Of a stretch of DNA of 64,000 bases, positions 58,883 through 64,000 are shown one piece after another. Origin of the DNA: Ignavibacteriota bacterium (GTDB lineage Bacteria > Bacteroidota > Ignavibacteria > Ignavibacteriales > Ignavibacteriaceae); assembly GCA_013285405.1 (NCBI GenBank), contig CP053446.1, forward strand, positions 3,705,001 to 3,769,000, given 5' to 3'. Position 1 is the first letter of the stretch. Each line of letters opens with the position of its first letter. Under the pieces are notes generated by a model. The model saw only the letters and a list, made by a program, of their open reading frames with translations. It was not told where the DNA came from and did no database searches. The position numbers and the translations under genes were made by a program.

Positions 58883-59476
58883 TTGCAAAAAATAGCCTGT
58901 GAAATTTTAAATCTTTCTTCCAGTCCTGCAACAGGTGGTGCTTATGCCATCCTGTTAAAAGAAATTGACGGAAAGCGTAGGCTCCCAATTATAATTGGTG
59001 CATTCGAGGCTCAGGCAATTGCTCTCGAGATTGAAGGAATAAAACCACCCAGACCTCTGACTCACGATTTGTTGAAACAATTAACTGATAGTCTGGGTGC
59101 TACTGTGCTTGAAGTGATTATTGATGAACTTAGAGACAACACATTTTTTGCAAAAATTGTACTCGAAGTATCCGGTTTTACACAGGAAATAGACGCAAGA
59201 CCAAGTGATGCCATTGCTTTAGCCGTTCGTGTTCAATCACCAATCTATGTTTCTGATATTGTTATGGAATCTGCTGCTTTTCTGCCTTCGGATGAAGTAG
59301 AAGAAACAGCTGCTCTAAGTTCTGCAACCAACTCAACTGAGCCAAAAAAACCTCCGACTAAAGAAGCAAAACTTGCGGCACTGCAAAACAAACTGAGGGA
59401 GGCAATCGAAGGTGAAGAGTACGAAAGAGCTGCAAAAATCCGTGATCAGATTAAGAATCTTACAAGCGAGAATTAA
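58883..59476 (+). CDS. Bifunctional nuclease (DUF151) family protein with UVR motif
   Basis: A 197-residue protein starting at a TTG, 12 bases after etfA. Residues about 5-130 are the BFN/DUF151 domain: 'GGAYAILLKEIDGKRRLPII', 'IGAFEAQAIALEIEGIKPPR', 'PLTHDLLKQLTDSLGATVLE', 'RPSDAIALAVRVQSPIYVSD'. A plant member has DNase/RNase activity, but bacterial ones are mostly untested. The last ~37 residues are a UVR motif ('AALQNKLREAIEGEEYERAA', 'KIRDQIKNL'), a Uvr-protein interaction helix pair. This fused form is common in the Bacteroidota group. It is probably co-transcribed with etfBA. Confidence 0.9.
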   Translation: MQKIACEILNLSSSPATGGAYAILLKEIDGKRRLPIIIGAFEAQAIALEIEGIKPPRPLTHDLLKQLTDSLGATVLEVIIDELRDNTFFAKIVLEVSGFTQEIDARPSDAIALAVRVQSPIYVSDIVMESAAFLPSDEVEETAALSSATNSTEPKKPPTKEAKLAALQNKLREAIEGEEYERAAKIRDQIKNLTSEN

Positions 59477-59481
59477 ACAGA

Positions 59482-60951
59482 CTAATTGAAGATTTTCTTT
59501 CCGATTTTACATTCCAGACATCTTTCCTTAACACAATAATTTCTGAAGAGCTCAATCATAGCCTGATAATTTACACTTCTTCTTGAAGCTTTTTCTAAAC
59601 CAAGTGTGGATTCCACCTGATCAACGACCATGTTCGAACCGTACTGAGTATATTGAATATACAAATCCTTAACTCTCAATGCTGAATCTTTATTCTCGAA
59701 AATTTCAAAATACAAATTAAGAACAGGAAAAAGCACGTTTATTATCATCTCATCAGCTCTTGAAACACCAATAAAATAATTCAACTTTTCTTTTGATAGC
59801 TTGTCAAAATTAAAATGAGTCATCCAATAACCATTAGCATCGGTAATAAGATAGTTTCTTAGAATTACATTTGCTTCTTTTACATTCCTATATTCATTAA
59901 AATAATTTATTAAAGATTTGAATACACCATTTTCTAAAAAATGTGAAAGCAGAAGTCCACCACCACAAAGTCTGATTGTTGGAAAATTTTGTGGACGACT
60001 TTTGAAAAAGTTCCAATCAGTAATTTTGAAAAATGGACCATCATATTTTTCCCGGACAGAATTCCATACTTCAACTAATGTTCTTATATACTCAGCGGTC
60101 GCTTCCTCCTTAAAATTAACTTTTTGAGGAATCATTCCACTCACATTAAATAAAGAACTTTCGATAACCGTATTAAAGTTTTCATTTCCTCTGAAATTAT
60201 TTAGAAAGTTGATATTCACAGCTTTCGCCATCCGAATCATAATTTCTTTATTGCTGGAATATCCGAGCGCTTCAAAAATCATCTCATAAATCAGTTGTTC
60301 CCATAAGTGGATATCACTGAAATCTGTTGCAGCATATTTCTTGTTAAAATAATCTTCACCAAAATCATATTTTAAAATTGGTTCTCGTATATTCATTTCT
60401 TTGAGATATACCATCTCCTTTAACCGGTCAAGAAATCTTCTGGACTTTCTGTTAAATCGTTCAATGCCAAGTTCAAGAAGAAATTCAAGTTTATCTTTTT
60501 TATGAATCGTATCATTTCTGCCGTAACAAGGCATCCTGAATTTTCTGTTTTCTTTTTCAGATTTAACCGCATCGATTAATAATTTATGAATGTTCGATTC
60601 AACGAAATCAAGCAGGCATAAAGAGTTGATTTTTCTACCGTCTTTACTATAAACAAAAGGTTGATGTCTGTCCTTTGAAATAACGAGATGTAGAATAACT
60701 TTGTTATATTTTTTGTCGAAGAAATGTCCGTGAGTTTTCCAATCGGAGTGCCAGCTATCGATTTCTATATCACCGAGATAAGTAATATTACCAAATTTAA
60801 TCCTGGCATTAAGAAAATCAGGTCCGGCTGAATCTTTATTGTGGGTACCTGGATCAACAATCTCAATTTTTTCAGAGTTATCCAGTTTAAGTTCCTTTTC
60901 AAACTTACCATCTTTCCAGATTTCATAGACGAGTTTTTCGTTAATACTCAT
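59482..60951 (-). CDS. DUF2851 family protein
   Basis: A 489-residue cytoplasmic protein of the DUF2851 family, widespread in Bacteroidota but of unknown role. N-terminal signature: 'EKLVYEIWKDGKFEKELKLD', 'VDPGTHNKDSAGPDFLNARI', 'GDIEIDSWHSDWKTHGHFFD', 'NKVILHLVISKD'. This part resembles a nuclease-like beta-sandwich, but I see no certain active site. The helical middle ('LLELGIERFNRKSRRFLDRL', 'WEQLIYEMIFEALGYSSNKE') and the C-terminal four-Cys cluster ('YCVKERCLECKIG') are also family traits; the cysteines could bind zinc. It is convergent with the bifunctional nuclease gene. Confidence 0.88.
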   Translation of the reverse strand: MSINEKLVYEIWKDGKFEKELKLDNSEKIEIVDPGTHNKDSAGPDFLNARIKFGNITYLGDIEIDSWHSDWKTHGHFFDKKYNKVILHLVISKDRHQPFVYSKDGRKINSLCLLDFVESNIHKLLIDAVKSEKENRKFRMPCYGRNDTIHKKDKLEFLLELGIERFNRKSRRFLDRLKEMVYLKEMNIREPILKYDFGEDYFNKKYAATDFSDIHLWEQLIYEMIFEALGYSSNKEIMIRMAKAVNINFLNNFRGNENFNTVIESSLFNVSGMIPQKVNFKEEATAEYIRTLVEVWNSVREKYDGPFFKITDWNFFKSRPQNFPTIRLCGGGLLLSHFLENGVFKSLINYFNEYRNVKEANVILRNYLITDANGYWMTHFNFDKLSKEKLNYFIGVSRADEMIINVLFPVLNLYFEIFENKDSALRVKDLYIQYTQYGSNMVVDQVESTLGLEKASRRSVNYQAMIELFRNYCVKERCLECKIGKKIFN

Positions 60952-61119
60952 TTTAATTCAGTAGTAAACCTAAAATTAAACTCAGCTTTTTCAGTCTAAA
61001 GATATTTGCTTTTTCTTATAAAAGAAAATACTAAAAGAAGATTTTTTCAAACGCTATGTGCAGGGCAAAATCGAGTTTTTATTCCGGATGCGTTCTACGA
61101 GATATGAACAGCAGTAGCT

Positions 61120-61929
61120 TTATTGATTACTTTCTGATACCAGATTGTTCAATCGCTGAAGTTCACTTTTAGCTGCTTCTGCAAAATCTTCTCCAATACC
61201 TTTTTGAATGATTCCTCTGCTGACATTTATCAGGAAATTGCATCGCTTGTGTTTAAACAAAAGCCCGATAATATCAGAAAGGCTTCCACCCTGTGCACCA
61301 ACACCCGGTATCAAAAGAGGCAAATCATTGATTAAGTTGAGATTATCATTTAGCTCATTAATTTGTGTGGCGCCAAAAACAAGCCCACAATTCAAATTTT
61401 TATTCCACTGATGAACTTTCTTTATAACTTGCTGATAAAGAAATTCACCGGAAATCAATTTTGATTTTTGAAAATCTTCAGAGCCAGGATTGGAAGTCAA
61501 TGCAAGTATAAAATTAAATTTATCTTCGTAGGAGAGGAATGGTTGAATTGAATCTTCCCCCATATAGGGATTTAAAGTTGAAGCATCAAAATTAAAATGC
61601 TCAAAAACAGATCTGGCATATAAATTTGATGTATTACCTATGTCACCTCTTTTTCCATCAGCGATTGTAAAAATGTTTTGAGGGATGAACGATAAAGTTT
61701 CATGCAGATTTTCGATACCGGAAGCACCTTCACTTTCATAAAAGGCAAGATTTAATTTATATGCTGCTGCTGAATCTGATGTCGCTTCGATTATCCTTTT
61801 GTTGAATTCAATAACAGGATTTTTATAGGTTGATAAATGAGCAGGAAGTTTTTTATGATCAGTATCAAGCCCGACACAAATATATTTTCCTTCAATATTT
61901 GCTGACTTAAGTTTTTGGATGGCATTCAT
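61120..61929 (-). CDS. pyrF: Orotidine-5'-phosphate decarboxylase (type 2)
   Basis: Last step of UMP synthesis: decarboxylation of OMP. The 269-residue type 2 enzyme has 'KYICVGLDTDHKKLPAHL', 'DSAAAYKLNLAFYESEGASG', the catalytic 'TIADGKRGDIGNTSNLYARS' (Asp-Lys-Asp), 'TLNPYMGEDSIQPFL', 'ALTSNPGSEDFQ' and 'LIPGVGAQGGSL'. The ATG at 61929 is chosen over a TTG at 61983 that would overlap rodA by 47 bases; the ATG starts 7 bases after the rodA stop. It is part of the mrdA-rodA-pyrF string. Confidence 0.96.
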   Translation of the reverse strand: MNAIQKLKSANIEGKYICVGLDTDHKKLPAHLSTYKNPVIEFNKRIIEATSDSAAAYKLNLAFYESEGASGIENLHETLSFIPQNIFTIADGKRGDIGNTSNLYARSVFEHFNFDASTLNPYMGEDSIQPFLSYEDKFNFILALTSNPGSEDFQKSKLISGEFLYQQVIKKVHQWNKNLNCGLVFGATQINELNDNLNLINDLPLLIPGVGAQGGSLSDIIGLLFKHKRCNFLINVSRGIIQKGIGEDFAEAAKSELQRLNNLVSESNQ

Positions 61930-61936
61930 TTGAAAA

Positions 61937-63166
61937 TCAAGTGTAATTTTTTCTTGTGCGATATAAATTTGCAAGGATACCAAGCATAAACAAATTGACT
62001 AATAATGAACTTCCCCCGTAACTAATAAAAGGTAATGGTATTCCGATAACAGGAAGTATTCCAACTACCATCCCGAGATTAATAATAAAATGAATCAGAT
62101 AAACAGTAAGTATTCCAATCGAAACTAAACTCAGAAATTCATCCTTGGTGTTGAAAGTAAGCTTTAGAATCCGAAGGAACAGGATCAGAAAAATACTAAT
62201 GACTATTATGCTGCCAATAAATCCAAACTCTTCGCCGATTACGCAAAATGCAAAATCTGTCCATTGTTCAGGTATAAATTGAAGCTGGGTTTGGTTCCCT
62301 GATAAAAATCCTTTTCCTAAAAGTCCACCTGACCCTATCGCTACTTTCGCCTGAATAGTATTATATCCAGAACCAAGCGGATCTGCATTAGGATCCAGGA
62401 ATGATTGAATCCGTCTTTGCTGATGTGGACTTAATGCATGATAAACGTAATCAGCAAAAAATCCGCTTGCCAAACCGATTGCAAAGATTGATGCACTAAA
62501 AAATAAATTTCTCTTGAATGTAATAAGTAAAGCAATCACCAAAAGCATTGCGATTATGAAATAGACAGTACCAAATATTGATGCTATTGCAACAAATGCA
62601 GGAGATAAAACTACGAATAATGAAAATGAGCTAATCCCCTTCCAGAAAAACATCATCAGAATAACACCCATAAAAACAATAGATGTGCCCATATCCGGTT
62701 CAAGCAAAATTAGCATCACTGGTGTAAAACCAATTATTAAAGTAAAAAGAATATCTTTAAAGGAATCAATATTAGAACTATTTCTGCTTAGATAAGCTGC
62801 GATTGCCATAATTGTAGCAATCTTTGCAAGTTCAGATGGCTGGAATCCAACTGCACCAATGACAAGCCAGCTTTTGGATCCGGATATTTGTCTCCCAATA
62901 CCTAATACAGCTACAAGTAAAAGTAACGATACAATGTATCCCGGGATAGCCAATGTTTTAAAAACATTTGTTGGTAGTGAATATGTAATAAAGAAAATAA
63001 TGAAAGCAAAAACTCCCCATACTATCTGCCTTTGAAAATTTTCTTGTGCAAATGTATTATTGATTGTCGAACTGTAAATTGCAAGTAATCCAAATCCGAA
63101 CAGCGCTAATGCAGGCAGGAAGAGACCAAAGTCAAATTTATCTTTTATGTTATAATCAATTCTCAC
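61937..63166 (-). CDS. rodA: Rod-shape-determining peptidoglycan polymerase RodA
   Basis: A SEDS-family glycosyltransferase that polymerises lipid II with PBP2 during elongation. The 409 residues have about ten transmembrane segments. Signatures are 'QIVWGVFAFIIFFITYSLPT', 'SWLVIGAVGFQPSELAKIAT' and 'PVMLILLEPDMGTSIVFMGV' (with the essential Glu-Pro-Asp), 'PHQQRRIQSFLDPNADPLGS', 'GYNTIQAKVAIGSGGLLGKG', 'FIPEQWTDFAFCVIGEEFGF' and the final 'PVIGIPLPFISYGGSSLLVN'. It lies 13 bases after the PBP2 gene and 7 before pyrF, forming the elongasome pair mrdA-rodA. Confidence 0.97.
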   Translation of the reverse strand: MRIDYNIKDKFDFGLFLPALALFGFGLLAIYSSTINNTFAQENFQRQIVWGVFAFIIFFITYSLPTNVFKTLAIPGYIVSLLLLVAVLGIGRQISGSKSWLVIGAVGFQPSELAKIATIMAIAAYLSRNSSNIDSFKDILFTLIIGFTPVMLILLEPDMGTSIVFMGVILMMFFWKGISSFSLFVVLSPAFVAIASIFGTVYFIIAMLLVIALLITFKRNLFFSASIFAIGLASGFFADYVYHALSPHQQRRIQSFLDPNADPLGSGYNTIQAKVAIGSGGLLGKGFLSGNQTQLQFIPEQWTDFAFCVIGEEFGFIGSIIVISIFLILFLRILKLTFNTKDEFLSLVSIGILTVYLIHFIINLGMVVGILPVIGIPLPFISYGGSSLLVNLFMLGILANLYRTRKNYT

Positions 63167-63179
63167 TTATACTCTTTCC

Positions 63180-64000
63180 TCAATGAGTTTTGACAACTGC
63201 AATTTGATTTTCAAGAGTACTTCCTTCTCCCTTAAAGCTATTCATATATGCTTGTATTACATTTTTAGCAATCGGTGCTGCATGAGTTCCACCGAAACCA
63301 ACGTTTTCAACCAGAACAGCAATTGCAATTTTTGGGTTTTCATACGGAGCAAAACCTACAAACCAGGCATGGTCTTCTCCGTGTGGGTTTTGGGCTGTTC
63401 CTGTTTTACCACAGATTTCTACATCAGGCAGTTTTATATGAGTTGCTGTTCCATGACCATTCACTACCAAGTACATTCCTTTTTTTACTATATCTAACGC
63501 CTCCTGGCTTACACCAGTACTAATTTCTTTAAATTCGAGAGGTACTAGCTTTTCAGTATTTATATCTATATATCCCTTGACAACATGTGGAATTTTTGTC
63601 TTCCCATTATTTGCTATAAGACTTGCATACATCGCTAATTGTAAAGGAGTAACGCTGACTTCACCCTGTCCGATACCAAGACTTGCCATAATACTCCTCG
63701 GCCATTTTTCACCGTATCTTTTTATATAGTAATTTTCATCTGGAATTAAACCGGGAACTTCTTCAGTCAGATCAACACCTGTAATTTTTCCAAATCCGAA
63801 TTTTGTCGCATACTCTTTCCATTTATCAATACCAATTTTATAAATGAGTCTATAGAAAAAAGAGTTACAGGATTTTTCAATTGCGGTAACTACATTAACG
63901 GTACCATGATTTCCGTGACATTTGAAGAATCTTCCAAAAGTAAAACCACCACCACATGTGATAGTATAAGATTCATCAATCACGCCCATGTCAAGTGCAG
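63180..64000 (-). CDS. mrdA: Penicillin-binding protein 2, C-terminal part (cut by the window edge)
   Basis: The transpeptidase that cross-links peptidoglycan with RodA. Only the C-terminal ~273 codons are in the window. The frame continues through 64000, so the Met at 63989 is internal and the N-terminus, dimerisation domain and active-site SxxK lie beyond the edge. Visible: 'TCGGGFTFGRFFKCHGNHGT', the SxN motif in 'IEKSCNSFFYRLIYKIGIDK', 'MASLGIGQGEVSVTPLQLAM', and the KTG box in 'EICGKTGTAQNPHGEDHAWF' with 'VGFAPYENPKIAIAVLVENV'. It is immediately upstream of rodA. Confidence 0.95.
   Translation of the reverse strand, partial: ALDMGVIDESYTITCGGGFTFGRFFKCHGNHGTVNVVTAIEKSCNSFFYRLIYKIGIDKWKEYATKFGFGKITGVDLTEEVPGLIPDENYYIKRYGEKWPRSIMASLGIGQGEVSVTPLQLAMYASLIANNGKTKIPHVVKGYIDINTEKLVPLEFKEISTGVSQEALDIVKKGMYLVVNGHGTATHIKLPDVEICGKTGTAQNPHGEDHAWFVGFAPYENPKIAIAVLVENVGFGGTHAAPIAKNVIQAYMNSFKGEGSTLENQIAVVKTH

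Noticed and set aside
1..64000. CRISPR arrays, insertion sequences with transposase, integrases, rRNA genes
   Set aside because: No regularly spaced repeat-spacer units, no DDE or tyrosine recombinase motifs and no rRNA-like stretches were found on either strand.

Overview
The window is A+T-rich bacterial chromosome, densely packed, with several operons on each strand. I infer a member of the Ignavibacteria or a close relative in the Bacteroidota/Chlorobiota group. Two proteins end in the type IX secretion (T9SS) type A sorting domain with the 'QNYPNPFNP' signature. There are many small outer-membrane beta-barrels, DUF4136 lipoproteins, DUF3943, DUF2851 and a bacillithiol gene. This placement is not proven, because no rRNA or marker set lies in the window.

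Layout. (1) 1-17.8 kb, all on the + strand, is an envelope-protein region: three DUF4136 lipoproteins, five small beta-barrels, DUF3943, DUF481 and FadL/OmpP1-type proteins, a glycerophosphodiesterase lipoprotein, a VOC lipoprotein, a 59-residue lipoprotein, an AI-2E-type permease, a metallo-beta-lactamase-fold hydrolase and a T9SS-sorted sialidase-like protein. (2) 17.8-33.6 kb is mixed: a second T9SS beta-propeller protein, an OB-fold lipoprotein, an HD-domain protein fused to a Pycsar-type membrane effector domain, SixA and polyphosphate kinase, a large BamA-like barrel protein, a class III cyclase with TPRs, malic enzyme, a queuosine-precursor transporter and a Trp/Tyr-rich DUF6600-like protein. 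(3) 33.8-38.7 kb holds a glycosyltransferase/flippase-like/radical-SAM operon facing a frameshifted bshC. (4) 38.7-44.2 kb, on the - strand, holds housekeeping genes (aroA, trmH, a HicB-like gene, deoC, an ORF6N gene, folD, ymdB). (5) 44.4-49.9 kb holds a GT-C-type membrane protein, a DnaQ-UvrC fusion nuclease, an eIF2B-like protein and a MATE exporter. (6) Two divergent tRNA-Ser genes lie at 50.2-50.5 kb. (7) 50.5-55.8 kb is a - strand operon of four multiheme c-type cytochromes (33 predicted haem sites) and a porin-like barrel, preceded by a leader hairpin with a T-tract. (8) 56.2-64.0 kb holds clpS, etfBA, a bifunctional nuclease, DUF2851 and pyrF-rodA-mrdA (mrdA is cut by the window edge).

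Most notable: the porin-cytochrome operon with its attenuator-like leader; the HD-Pycsar effector fusion, with an atypical class III cyclase 5.5 kb away; two inverted copies of a ~150-bp element with terminal inverted repeats; identical-architecture palindromes inside and upstream of the ORF6N gene; a 7-bp tandem repeat inside a T9SS sorting domain; a BamA-like protein with a kinase-like motif; and two genes each broken by one extra base.
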